Positions 35,019 through 45,845 of a DNA stretch of 64,000 nucleotides are shown piece by piece. The stretch comes from Notospermus geniculatus (lineage: Eukaryota; Nemertea; Pilidiophora; Heteronemertea; Lineidae): positions 1 to 64,000 of the forward strand of contig NMRB01000439.1 in NCBI GenBank assembly GCA_002633025.1. Direction: 5' to 3'. The notes under the pieces are model-generated. The model had not been told where the DNA came from. It made no database searches and saw nothing but the letters and a program-made list of their open reading frames with translations. The position numbers and the translations under genes were made by a program. Position 1 is the first letter of the stretch; every line of letters starts with the position of its first letter.

Positions 35019-37887
35019 AGGTCCGTAAATGAAATGGTCCATGGACCATGTGCTCACCGGGTTGGACATAACACTAACAGTCTAATGACAGAGGGATGAA
35101 CAATCTGGGTTAAGTCATTCCCGAGTAGGACTTTGATAATTTGGGGGGCCACCTGGCGGCCATATTGGATGTCCGATCGGGCCGGAACTTCACATGCACA
35201 TAANNNNNNGACAATTTTCGGTTTACGCCACCTGGCGGCCATATTGGATGTCCGATTGGGCCAGAACTTCACATGCACATAAAGGTCTTCTGCAGAGGGC
35301 GGCCACATAGCACATTGGAGTGCTTTGGGTCAAGTTGTCCCTGAGTTACAGCACTTTGATGATTTTCGGGTTACGCCACCTGGCAGCCATATTGGATGTC
35401 CGATCAGGCCGAAACTTCACATGCACATAAAGGTCATCTGCAGGGGGCCACATAGCAAATTGGAGCACTTTGGGTTAAGTCATTCCTGAGTTACAGCGCT
35501 TTGATGATTTTTGGGTTACGCCACCTGGTGGCCATGTTGGAAGTCAAATCAGGCCGAAATTCGACATGCATGTAAAGGCCATCTAGAGGGACGTAAATAT
35601 CAAATTTGAGCACTCTACGTCAAGTCGTTCCTGAATAATAGTAGTTACTTGATTTTCAGGTTACGCCACCTGGTGGCCATATTGGATGTCCAATCGGGCC
35701 GAAACTTGGTATTTTTAAAGGGATTTTTTAAAGGTACCCCTCCAATGCATGTTTATGCAAGATATGAAGTCGCTTGGTGAAATAATGACAAACTGTGGCA
35801 GGTTCGTCACTTTTTGTCGAACTTTGACCTCTGTGACCTTGAAAAGTAGGTCAAATCAAAAACCCGTTATATATGTTATGTATCCTTATTAGATACACCT
35901 ATGATAAAAATTTGGAGAAGATCTAGGGTAAACAGGGGTATTATCGGACACCTAAGCTATTTCCGGCCTGAAACACACAGCGCATGCCTGACAGGTGAAC
36001 TGATGGCTGAGAATGAAAGATAGCTCAATCAGCCTCACTCTGAAACTGGGTCGGGCCAAACCACTTCCTGTTTAGGGGCATGAAGGTCGTTTTTCGGGAA
36101 ATGACCCCCCTGTTAGTTACCGGACAGGGTCAGGTAGTTATCGGACAGCTAGTTTTGGAGTACGATTTACAGCAGGTAAGAACCATGATCTATTCCATAT
36201 GTTTAGATTGAAAGGAGTTTAGATTTGTGATGCAAAACGTGACACACATAACCTGTCACCCCTCAGTAAAAGTGGTACCACCCAGAAGCTGCTGTCCGGT
36301 AACTGCCATGTAAAATTATCACTATCGGACACGTCTTCAAAAAAACACCAAAATTTTTTATTTTGCTCTGCTTTTTTACTCCTGACCGTAGCATTTTATA
36401 TTGCATGTAGGTGTAAATACCACTTTCTGGTGGAGGCCATATATATCAAACTGAATGCTACCACTGAGGTTGACAAGAAACACCTTCAGTTCTTCTCGGA
36501 CATCGTCGGAAGAGTTCGTCAGTAGGTTATTTATAGCACAGAGAGCACATGGGTTTTGTTTATGATCGAAAATGGTCAATAAAAAAAGTTGAGTAGGGAA
36601 TTTTGGGGGCAAAAATTAGGGTCGGTCGGGTTACCGGAACCACACCTTTTTTTTTTTAGGCCTTACTATGCAAAAACTTTTTCTCAGCGTGCTTTACTAG
36701 TCATACAAGGTGCCGTTGTGGTGCTGTGGTTGTGTTTTTGGCGGTTCTTTTCACAATGAAAGGGTCATAAATTTGAGGGAGACGAAAATTTGGCAATAAA
36801 AATTTTTGAGTAGGCATTTTTTGGGGCAAAAAATAGGGTCGGTCGGGTTACCTGAACCAAAGGTTTTTTTTTTTTGGCCTTAGTTCAGGAGTTATTGCAC
36901 TTTTTGTGTTTTCGGTTTCCGCCACCTGGTGGCCAAGCTAAGAATCGAATCGGACCGAAACTTGGTGTCATGGGTCATCTGACCTAGGGGTATATATGTA
37001 CCAAGTTTCAGATCAATAGTAGGCACTTGCAAATCCGCGAGATGGCGCTGCGAAATTAGCATGATTATTTTTATGATTCTCATTGTAATCTCTGCAACAT
37101 TCCGATCACGTGACTGTTTTTTCTGGAAAATTCCCAAGTTGATGTTTCGGTGGACGGGCTTGGATTTGGTCCAACTTCAGACGCCGTGCATACCTGAACG
37201 GTAAGTTGCATAATCTTACAAATACAACGATTTGATAAATAAATTACTTCTACACACTCATGGTAAGCGTCAACAAAATATTTGAGGCGGTTATTGAACA
37301 AAAGTGAACTTTATTCGAGTGGGTCTCGCGGTACCGGCGGACGCCATCTTGGTTTTTTCTATTTGGCAAAGGATCCGTCTAATTCGTAGCGTTTCGTTGC
37401 AAAATGTTCATGATGTTAAGAATTAAACATCATATATCTTTAGAATATTATCTTAAGAAGTGAATGGGTGGGAGATTGGCATCGGATGGCTGTTTAATTG
37501 TAGGTGATTAGGGTGGATTGGAAATTCGTCTGTTGGAGGTCTGTCGTAATGAGATGCCCGCTACTGCCGGGAACTGTGATCACGTGACCTGTGGACGGCT
37601 CCTGATTGGTTGGAATTCATAATGATGCCACGTGCGTTTATTTACTATTTTCAATTCATGATGTTTGCACATGGTCATTGTATATTTTGACATCTTTTCC
37701 TTCATTTAAATTCCTTTTCAGACAGATGTTTCCTGTTAAGGAACTATGGAGCAATCAGTACCCTTACTCATCTTATTTAATCAATGTAGCTGGCCCTTTT
37801 ACAGTAGTACAAGGTCAAGAGCTGTGAAAAACTTTTAAAAAAATTTAATTATCAGTCTTTCTCATTGGACATGGATAAAATGTTTTA

Positions 37888-38049
37888 TTAAAGGGACTCT
37901 AGAGGCAGCCCAGCATGGCTGGGGAAAACCCCGGGGAAAACCCATGTTCAATACCTCGTACTGGTGATTAACGTTAAAGTGGCGCCGCCTAGCTGAAGAA
38001 CCGGTACTGATAGTAGCCTAATGGCGAGCTGCCTCTAGAGGCCCTTTAA
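37888..38049. repeat. MITE inside the transposon's 5' region
   Basis: The inverted ends AGGG.CTCTAGAGGCAGC are bordered by TTAA on both sides, as for piggyBac-type insertions. It ends just 21 bp before the ATG of the transposon gene, so it may alter its leader. Confidence 0.75.
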
Positions 38050-38070
38050 AACATATTTTTATTTCAGGAT

Positions 38071-40893
38071 ATGGAAAATCTTTCTCTCGAAGATGCAAGG
38101 GCCGGCCGTTTTCCGTCAATAAAAAAGCTGTCAAATGGGGGAATCCGGCACCTCTGTCATTTAGCCGATTCTGGTGGACTCGCGATTGATGATGTAGCTG
38201 ACTGGGTCAAGGAGATTTATCGTTGTAACAGTTGGGAATGGCCAGAAAACTCTGATCTTGAGAGCATCAAGTCCAAAATAAGAGGTGTGAAGAGCTGGAA
38301 AAATAAGATGAGAACTGTAGCCAACAAGGACAATTTCTATTCTGCTGATTTCAAGTTGCCAGTGCCTACTCCAACAAAAAAGAGGAAGAAACCTTCACAG
38401 GATGTTGATGTTAGAGTGTCAAAGAGACTGTGTACTGGTCAAGATGGAACTGGAGGTGAAAAGAAGGAAAAGTCGGGAGGTGAAAAGGAAAAAGCTGTCC
38501 CAAAGACAAAGTACCAACCAAAGTATGTCAATTATTCAATCAACCAAAAGAAGGCAAGGATCAAGTCGTTAACCAAGGAAGTACAAAAACTTAAAAGCAC
38601 TGACAGTGCAAAAGAAATTCAGAGACTAAAAACTAAACTCAAACGTGTTATGCAACAAAAGAGGAGTTTGAGAAATTACTATAAGAACAAACAAAGCAAA
38701 AAAAACACAATTGGAACTCAGACTAAGGCATACAAACCCGATGCTGATCTGCAGCAAATGGTAGATGGGTTGCATGCAGAAAATGATGTGCTTCGCGAGA
38801 AAGTGGACTGTTTGCTTGACTCCAAAGTGATTCCTACCAAAACTGATGGTAAAACATATAGTGATGGCATTAGACAGACTGTTTATACTCTTGCAACAAA
38901 GCAAGTCGCAGTTGAGCAGATAACCCCAGTAATAAGAACAGTGGTAAGAAATACTACAAATTTGGATATTGGTGAACTTCCTGATGTTTCAACTACCACT
39001 CGGATAGTGAGAGAAATGGGAGAGGTCTCAAGAATTCAGCTGTCTGATGTGCTAGCTGGGGAGAAGGACATGTGTGGAAAATATGATGCCACCACAAAAG
39101 GTCGTTGTCATTATGGAGAAATTCAGCTGGCTACTAAGACCAACACATACCTGGCTGGGGTTAGGGAAATGAGTGATGGAAAAGCAGAGACTTGGGCAGA
39201 CACTTTTGTGGAGACAACAAACAGTCTGAGTGATAAGGGCTCTAAGATCCTGGGTAACATCACAAATACAATGACGGATAGGGTCACAACAAATAAGGCA
39301 GCAAACAGACTTTTGAAGGAAAGGCGCGCTGATCCGACAAAGCCATGGAATAACTTCTACTGTGCAGTTCACCCACTAGACACAATAGAAAAAAAATCTG
39401 TTGCTACAGTGGGTGAATGGGAGAAAGAAGTTGCAGCAGATAAGGGAATGACGTTCACCAGGAGGCAGGCATGTGGAACTAAAGGACTCATTGAAGCTGT
39501 CGGCCGACTTTTTTACAAGGATGGTAGTGGTCTACCTAGTGAATTTAGCACATACTTTCATGGTAAAGGGATCAAGCATAGGCAAATTGTCATTCCACAC
39601 CTTGGGAACAAGTTCCATGTGTTCCTCAAAAACGCTGGTGGTGTTTTTTCCCTTCAATCCGAGATACTGAACTTTTTCACCTGTACATGGCAGCCAACAA
39701 ATGACCTTCATCGGGCTGTGGTGAATGATTTGAATAACAACAACTTCATGATAGCATGTCGGGCCCTCGGACTGATAGGAAAGTTCATATCGAGCCCATG
39801 GATGCGACTGACCGATTCAAACAGACGGATCCTGGATCTGAATGACTACTTTAAGCAGGCAGTCCAGCAGATTCAACTCTGGTCGGAGGATGCTTCGGAC
39901 GTTATGTCTGGTAGTGCTCAACTCTTCCCTGACAGCGAAATTACTGTGAATCAAGATGATGTTCTGCGTGCACTTCTTGCTCATAGCGACAGTGACAATT
40001 CATGTAAAGCCTTGGTGGAGAGGATTCTTGCAGCTATACTTAAGGTTCTGAAAACACAACTGGCTGATCAACTGCCAGGTGGGGAACACTACCAACCTTC
40101 GGATAAATTAAGGGAGGAAGCAGAATTGTGTGATTGCGATAATCTGTCTGGGGAGAGAGTATTTGGACAGTTGGATCATCTTCTTCACAGAGGACCAAAT
40201 ACTTCCAACCAATTCTCTGAGGCCAAATTGTTGTACTGCAACAACAAAAGTGATGAGTGGCTTGGAACCAAATCAACTAATGAAGTTTCTGAAATAACTG
40301 CCAGAGCGCGTAAACAACAACGTGCTAGGTACCAAGAAGAAAAAACAAAGCGGGTGAAAATTCATGAGGAAAAATCACGTAGACTGCGAGAAAAACAAAC
40401 TGAACTGGAAAATAAACAGGAAAGAAGTAGACAAATTAAGGAAAATTTGTTAGCTGATCTACATGAGGCAGGTGGCCTGTGGACAAACACCACGATGATG
40501 GAAAACGCATTGCGTGGAAAATCAAAATCAGGACAACAAAGCTTGCTCAAAATTCAAATAAAGGCAAGGAAGGTTATTTTGAATCAGACCTCAAATAAAG
40601 TACTGCTGCAGTTCTCTGAGGGTGGAACTAAGCTTCCAGTGAGCCAACTGAAGGAAAATTTGAAACAGCTCATGAACTGTGCCATAGACCCTGACTCTGA
40701 AAAGATAGCTGAGGTTATGGAGAGTCCACAGTCCCTTGTTGGCCGCAATATCCGGCACAAGTGGTCTTTAGAAAGTGGGGACCACTGGTATGATGGTACC
40801 ATTTTGAGCATGGTTGAAAAATCAGATCACCAGAGTATAAAATCCAGTATTGTGAGTGTGATGACACTGTCAGTGATAGTGAATCGGCTGTAG
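38071..40893 (+). CDS. Putative transposase, 940 codons, novel or hAT-like family
   Basis: A single open frame fills the transposon. Residues 1-90 form a Trp-rich N-terminal domain. About 90-215 is strongly basic (KKRKK) and 158-255 is probably coiled coil. About 320-450 looks like the core of an RNase-H-fold transposase: KYDATTKGRCHYG (Asp339) and FYCAVHPLDTI (Asp437). About 691-720 has NLSGERVFGQLDHLLHRGPN (Glu695), resembling the hAT C-terminal dimerisation motif. About 755-800 is a charged helix. The tail HKW..HWYDGTILSM looks like the start of a Tudor-like barrel and is cut by a frameshift. The triad is inferred from spacing and motif context. An acceptor-like tttcag lies just before the ATG, so a 5' intron is possible. 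Confidence 0.75.
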   Translation: MENLSLEDARAGRFPSIKKLSNGGIRHLCHLADSGGLAIDDVADWVKEIYRCNSWEWPENSDLESIKSKIRGVKSWKNKMRTVANKDNFYSADFKLPVPTPTKKRKKPSQDVDVRVSKRLCTGQDGTGGEKKEKSGGEKEKAVPKTKYQPKYVNYSINQKKARIKSLTKEVQKLKSTDSAKEIQRLKTKLKRVMQQKRSLRNYYKNKQSKKNTIGTQTKAYKPDADLQQMVDGLHAENDVLREKVDCLLDSKVIPTKTDGKTYSDGIRQTVYTLATKQVAVEQITPVIRTVVRNTTNLDIGELPDVSTTTRIVREMGEVSRIQLSDVLAGEKDMCGKYDATTKGRCHYGEIQLATKTNTYLAGVREMSDGKAETWADTFVETTNSLSDKGSKILGNITNTMTDRVTTNKAANRLLKERRADPTKPWNNFYCAVHPLDTIEKKSVATVGEWEKEVAADKGMTFTRRQACGTKGLIEAVGRLFYKDGSGLPSEFSTYFHGKGIKHRQIVIPHLGNKFHVFLKNAGGVFSLQSEILNFFTCTWQPTNDLHRAVVNDLNNNNFMIACRALGLIGKFISSPWMRLTDSNRRILDLNDYFKQAVQQIQLWSEDASDVMSGSAQLFPDSEITVNQDDVLRALLAHSDSDNSCKALVERILAAILKVLKTQLADQLPGGEHYQPSDKLREEAELCDCDNLSGERVFGQLDHLLHRGPNTSNQFSEAKLLYCNNKSDEWLGTKSTNEVSEITARARKQQRARYQEEKTKRVKIHEEKSRRLREKQTELENKQERSRQIKENLLADLHEAGGLWTNTTMMENALRGKSKSGQQSLLKIQIKARKVILNQTSNKVLLQFSEGGTKLPVSQLKENLKQLMNCAIDPDSEKIAEVMESPQSLVGRNIRHKWSLESGDHWYDGTILSMVEKSDHQSIKSSIVSVMTLSVIVNRL

Positions 40894-41021
40894 GGAGGAA
40901 TACTTCGTACCTTGACGTTGACGAGATTGTCGCTGATCCATATGAGAAGTGGGGACCTTGTGGTCCTTTGGGACTAGACTCAGTCACCAAGATTCAATTG
41001 ATTATAATAATAAAGTCATGA
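40830..41021 (+). pseudogene. Frameshifted C-terminal tail of the transposase
   Basis: From 40,830 the alternative frame stays open for 63 codons, reading PEYKIQYCECDDTVSDSES and an acidic Asp/Glu-rich end, then stops at 41,019-41,021 on top of the AATAAA. It continues the barrel pattern started in the main frame, while the main frame there yields an uninformative tail. A one-base deletion near 40,828-40,830 would explain it. Confidence 0.6.
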
Positions 41022-41902
41022 AAAACAGGTAATTTGAAATGAGTGCACTTTAATCAGTAGATAATTTTGAACGATTTGATATACTACAAGCTATACTTAT
41101 GGTAAAAATGCATTTTTATGCATTTTTGCCGGACTTGTGCGGTTTCCATGGCAACCGGAGCAACTAGTTTCCATGGTAACAGGAATTCTTGAAAGTAGCC
41201 AATTGCCCAAGTGTATATAATTAATTAGGAGGGAGTTCAAAACAAAGCTACATGTTAAACACGTGATGGGTATTTCCCGGGTTTTCTTCCATTGGTCCAA
41301 TATTGAATCGGTTTCCATGGCAACAGATTTGGCAATTTCTCCGCAGTAAACAATTTTCCGTTCTTTTTTCGGACATTTCTGGAAAGTACACATTCTGAGA
41401 TTCATTTTGATATGCAATGTGCCTAGGTTCCTATGACTGATAAATTTCACCATTTATGAGCAGCACTGTTACTCTGAGGTCAAACCCGGCCCAATGATAA
41501 AACAAAAGGACGAGCTAAGAAAATTGGCCGATTTTACGAATCTTTGAAATGGCATATCTCCGCTCACAATGCACCTAGAGAGGTCATCCAGGGCTCAAAA
41601 TGTAGCTTTTGAATAGCTCTAACTGGAAATATTACAATTATATGGCCTTGAAATATCTTTAAAATTTTTGCAAGTGCCTATCAATAGCTATGGCGGTTAC
41701 GAAACGTGCCCTGCTAACGGAACACAACGACGACGGATGCCGGACGACGCCGGACGCAGCACCATTGTAATAGCTCACTCCGGTGAGCTAAAAAAACCTC
41801 CAACACACCGTGGTCAGGTTGTGGCAGTGACCTAGTGGTGCAGCATGTCATGATGATGTGCAGCATGGCAGTGCAGTGCATTCTGCATCATGCAATCAAT
41901 GG

Positions 41903-42335
41903 CAGTTCGGGAAAGTTCAAAAATTGGAAACGTTTCCGACTTTGGAAACGTTGCTTTTTTTGGAAGCGATTTTCGATTCCAATATCGGGAACGTTTCTGA
42001 ATTTGGAAGCCCAGAGATTCTGGCACAACCAACGCTTTTCACTGCTTTTGATGATGATAATTGATGATTATCGATGATTGCAGCCAACTTACGCCAGCAA
42101 TTCAGATTTTACGCCGTGAAATACAAGGTTACATGTGCTGCCATCTGTTAATGGAAAAAAACACTTCCCGATTTTTGATACTCATATCCCGATTAGGCCT
42201 AACATGCAAATAGGCCTACACCGATTCCGATATCGGAATCGAAAACCGCTTCCGAAAAAAGAAACGTTTCCAATATTGGAATCGCTGGGCTTCCAAAATC
42301 AGAAACGTTTCCAAATTCGGAACTTTCCCGAACTG
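41903..42335. repeat. Foldback element, 433 bp
   Basis: The ends CAGTTCGGGAAAGTTC and GAACTTTCCCGAACTG are inverted, with GGAAACGTTTCC palindromes inside each arm. AATGG flanks both sides (41,898-41,902 and 42,336-42,340). Confidence 0.8.
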
Positions 42336-42695
42336 AATGGTGAGTGAGCATGGTGAGTGGACTTACATGCACATAAATGGTTGCTCTCTTCAGCCAATTT
42401 AGACGACGATTCGCCATCCACCTCGTCTATCATTCATTCAGCAAGTTCAGTCCAATTCCTAAATTCCGCCCACAGCTGCACCATCGCATCCGCATGCACA
42501 TGATGCATGACAGACATGCATGAGGGAGCAGATCAGCATGCACGTTGAGCACCAAAGTCTAATTCATGCTTAAACCCGGTTACCTTGTGACGTCACGCTG
42601 AGGCAAAGCAGCTGTTCTACCTTTCTTGTTCAGTGGGAGGTAGTGTGCGTCTTTCTAATGTGACATGTGTGAGGGCCCGGAAGACTCGTCACGTC

Positions 42696-43274
42696 TATGG
42701 TAGGCCGGAGTGGACTTAATTCTTATTTAATGGACTCATTAAATGTTATTTTATGGATCCATATATTCGGGCAATTAATGGGTCCATTATTTCAGCCAAT
42801 AGCGTCTTGTTTTTATATGGACTCATTAATTCGAATATATGGACCCATTAATTCGAATATATGGACCCATTAATTCGAATAGGCCTATATGGACCCATTA
42901 ATTCGAATATATGGACCCATTAATTCCAACACGAACTTCCGCCGGTAAATACCGGATTCCACCAATCAGGATTCATGCAGCTTTATATGGACCCATTAAT
43001 TCGTACCACTTCACTTCCACCGATAAAACTGATCGAATTATGATTGGTCGAATCGGGTATTTACCGGCGGAAGCTCGTGTCGGAATTAATGGGTCCATAT
43101 ATTCGAATTAATGGGTCCACTATTCGAATCAATGGGTCCATATATTCGAATTAATGAGTCCATATAAAAACAAGACGCTATTGGCTGAAATAATGGACCC
43201 ATTAATTGCCGATCCATAAAATAACATTTAATGGGTCCATTAAATAAGAATTAAGTCCACTCCGGCCTACCATA
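42696..43274. repeat. Large palindromic element with internal 22-bp arrays
   Basis: The arms start TATGGTAGGCCGGAGTGGAC and pair over most of the 579 bp. Each arm holds an array of ATGGACCCATTAATTCGAAT-like units in opposite orientation. CACGTC flanks it at 42,690-42,695 and 43,275-43,280. The flanks, read together, resemble a tRNA-like repeat (a GGTTCGATTC B-box word follows), so the target may have been a SINE. Confidence 0.85.
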
Positions 43275-43280
43275 CACGTC

Positions 43281-43970
43281 TAATGCGAGGGTCCGTGGGT
43301 TCGATTCTGGTAGGAAGCAATGTCTTTCACCTTAGAAACCCGATTTCTATTTCATGTTCATTTTATTCGCAAAGGCACCCACCGACCACCCCCATGTGAT
43401 TCTCAACATCCCGCTGTGAAGTGCCATTTCGATCAGAAACCACGGAGGAGTTAGCGATCGAACTTAAAGTGCCACCGTCAATTATAATAAAAATTCTACA
43501 GGTCCTTGTCGGTCTTCTTGGCCTAGATTGGTTAAGATAAAGTTCCTGACTTGGAATTTTTACTGGTCACAGACATCTTCTTGTCTGCCGACCATCATTA
43601 GATCTGGAGTAGGCCTAGGCCTAACCCTCCTTGGTCTGATGTCCTTCACAGTGGTTGCACCCCCGGGTTGCACCCTCGGTAAATCATAGGAAAATCATAA
43701 TTAATGTAACTTACAATAAATTGTAACATAGGTCCCCTCATTTCCATCTAATGACTCAAAACGTTCACCATCGGGCCCCCAGCTATCCTACAGTGGGCCA
43801 CCAGAAAAGCCCCTCATTTACCACCAGTGACCCACCAGTGGTCTAAGGCCCAAATCCACCGATTTGCCACTGGGGTCAGCCACTATGACTATAAGTGACC
43901 CATTCTGCCCCTTGTGGCCCTCCAGTGGGCATCTCGTCATTCTTGCTGTCTGGGTTGCGACTACCGGTAC
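43281..43970. other. No supported gene
   Basis: It holds the B-box word near 43,290 and then unremarkable sequence with a GTGGCCCACCAGTGG-like repeated word around 43,790-43,930. No frame is recognised. Confidence 0.4.
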
Positions 43971-43973
43971 TAC

Positions 43974-44375
43974 CAATCTCGTACCCAGAGATTAGTTACG
44001 CTCGGCCGAGGTTGATGGTCGCTACACAATTAATCTCTGGAGGTGGCTTTGGGAACCAAAATGCAATGGCAAGTGCGTTACACACGGCGCATCCCGCTTC
44101 ACTCCAAGTTAGCGCGCCATGTATTGCTGTGGATTTTCCTCGATAAGTACAACAGATCCCTCGAAAAAACCTTTCTAAGGACATTTTTGTGTGTAACATT
44201 TCATACTCAAGTCATCTCAAGTCATTTCAGTGCATTTGTGGTTAAAATTCGGTCTAAAACTGCACGATACCAAAAATCACACCTAAGGCGTGATTTGGCT
44301 AGCCGTCTCCAGAGATTTGTGCTGAGCGACCATCAACCTCGGCCCGAGCGTAACGAATCTCTGGGTACGAGATTG
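43974..44375. repeat. Foldback MITE, 402 bp
   Basis: The ends CAATCTCGTACCCAGAGATT and its complement pair through GAGGTTGATGGTCGCT. TAC flanks both sides. Confidence 0.8.
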
Positions 44376-44468
44376 TACCGGTACCGGTACCGGTACTCGA
44401 CTACTCTCGATACCATAGTCTATTGCTACCGCTGTATGACGCGGGGAACAGAAGAAATGCGCGCATAA

Positions 44469-44599
44469 AGGCCCGTTTCCACTTGAGCGTTTTACGCCGC
44501 GTTTTGACGCTTCGCCCATTGTTTGGAAGCAGAGCGGCGGAAAATAACAAAAGATTTGACGCATCACGCGGCGTTAAACGCTCTAGTGGAAACGGGCCT
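44469..44599. repeat. Harbinger-type MITE, 131 bp
   Basis: The inverted ends AGGCCCGTTTCCACT..GAGCG are flanked by TAA on both sides (44,466-44,468 and 44,600-44,602). Confidence 0.85.
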
Positions 44600-44700
44600 T
44601 AACACTGATCAGAATTATTCAGTGGGACGTATGTGCTTGATGCTGTCAGAAGCCCCTCAAGTGAGTGCAGGTTTTCGTAAACACGCGCGCTTTCACCGTT

Positions 44701-44829
44701 AGGGCGGCTTTCCATTGGACGGAAACGCCCCGGGAAACGCTCGAAAGTTGTTGTTTTTTTTCGCGAAAAAAAAACAATGTTTTCGAGCGTTTCCGCGCAC
44801 GGAAACGCTCACCAATGGAAAGCCGCCCT
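44701..44829. repeat. MITE, 129 bp
   Basis: The inverted ends AGGGCGGCTTTCCATTGG pair almost perfectly, and the interior is a second hairpin with GGAAACGCTCGAAA and TTTCGAGCGTTTCC. The target duplication is unclear. Confidence 0.8.
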
Positions 44830-45138
44830 CAGGCCTACTTCAAGAAATCCAGAATGCATCTATCCCACTGCAGAAAATTTGTGGCCAAGGAGCGGCAACT
44901 GGCAGCCAACGGCGGTTTAACTTGAGAGCCGGTGGCCACCTGTGCTTATTGCAATTTTTTCACAATTACATAAGAAATCTCACGGGAATAATACTTTACA
45001 GTCCAAGTTTTAGACAATAGGGAGGTTTTCAGTCAGAAATTCGGAGTTTTTAGAAATTAGGTCAGCCGACTTTGAAACGCAGGTGGGGCACAGGCGGCAA
45101 ATAAGCATAAGAAATATGAAAACAATACAGGTGTCATA

Positions 45139-45284
45139 AAATCTAATGTCCCCACCCGCCTGATGTCCCCCTGCATTGTTTGTCACAGGATTAGGGGTCT
45201 TGCTCTCTAGAGTCCAATTCAATGGTGCCGCTTAATCCGTAAATGTATTGTTGGGGGACATCACATATCGGGGGACATTAGATT
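45139..45284. repeat. Small inverted-repeat element
   Basis: AATCTAATGTCCCC at the left and GGGGACATTAGATT at the right enclose 146 bp without a gene. Confidence 0.6.
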
Positions 45285-45590
45285 CTACTACACCGGTACC
45301 GGTATATGAAATTGACAAAGGATATTAGTTTTGCTTTACATACGAATGTTGTTTGCTTTTATAATATTCAGATTAATAGAAAGTAATTTCTATCTGAACT
45401 ATCATTTTGGAGATAAGAAGCAAAAACATTAACTTTGCGCGGAGGATTTGCCACCAAACTATTGCTAGCATCAAAAACATATTGTCCTCCCAAATTGTCT
45501 CAAGAAGGTGAATACAGAATGATCGACATCTCAACATCCTTATAACGTGATCACGTAGGCCTAATAGACGAACGTAAAGCTGCCATTAGC

Positions 45591-45734
45591 TGACACCCGG
45601 AATGCGGAATGCGGAAGCGGTATATGCTATGCATTTTCGCATACCGGTACAACATATCGGTTCCGCATTCCGCGCGTGTTGTATGCAAAAATGCATAGCA
45701 TATACCGCTTCCGCATTCCGCATTCCGGTGTAGT
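45591..45734. repeat. Foldback MITE (CCGGAATGCGG family), copy 2
   Basis: ACACCCGGAATGCGGAATGC at the left and its complement at the right span 144 bp. It lies close to the single N (45,845) that ends the BEL/Pao sequence, so its neighbourhood to that element may be an assembly product. Confidence 0.8.
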
Positions 45735-45845
45735 AGAAACCATTGCCCGGTGATACAGATTGCCCACCGGGCAATCTGTATCTAGGGCAGTAGTTTTCAC
45801 TACAACTATCATAGATCAGAATGCCCGCTGATACAGAATGCCCTN

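Larger units (their letters stand above)
37020..41680 (+). mobile_element. 4.66-kb DNA transposon with its own target duplication
   Basis: The ends are TAGGCACTTGCAAA at 37,020 and its reverse complement ending at 41,680, a 14-bp perfect inverted repeat. TCAATAG (7 bp; 8 bp if one base is shared with the TIR) is repeated at 37,013-37,019 and 41,681-41,687. The related repeat at 1,021-1,930 has this site once and uninterrupted (CCAATAG on its minus strand), which confirms the ends. The element contains one long gene, a 5' region of about 1 kb with a small inserted MITE, and an AATAAA at 41,008. The short TIR and 7-8-bp duplication suit the hAT supergroup or a relative; classification is an inference. 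Confidence 0.9.
35029..41796 (+). repeat. Modular repeat (145-bp units) carrying two insertions
   Basis: The repeat begins about 35,029 with AATGGTCCATGGACCATGTG. Divergent modules follow with GCCACCTGG cores at about 35,149, 35,227, 35,375, 35,520, 35,663 and 36,920. It resumes at 41,681 with ACGAAACGTGCCCTGC and ends GGTGAGCTAAAAAA at about 41,796, an end resembling the 3' tails of many invertebrate SINE/LINE repeats. The copy at 1,021-1,930 lacks the inserted DNA. One insertion (about 35,924-36,879) has a twice-repeated GGGTCGGTCGGGTTACC plus poly-T tail; the other is the transposon at 37,020-41,680. Six N at 35,204-35,209 probably mark collapsed repeats. Confidence 0.8.

Noticed and set aside
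37013-41687. TA target duplication of a mariner type for the large transposon
   Set aside because: TA|GGCAC..GTGCC|TA is formally possible, but then TCAATAG would have been doubled beforehand. The related empty site has it once, so a 7-8-bp duplication fits better.
45586-45844. C-terminal extension of the BEL/Pao integrase
   Set aside because: The residues follow a single N and come from a foldback MITE and flanking DNA.
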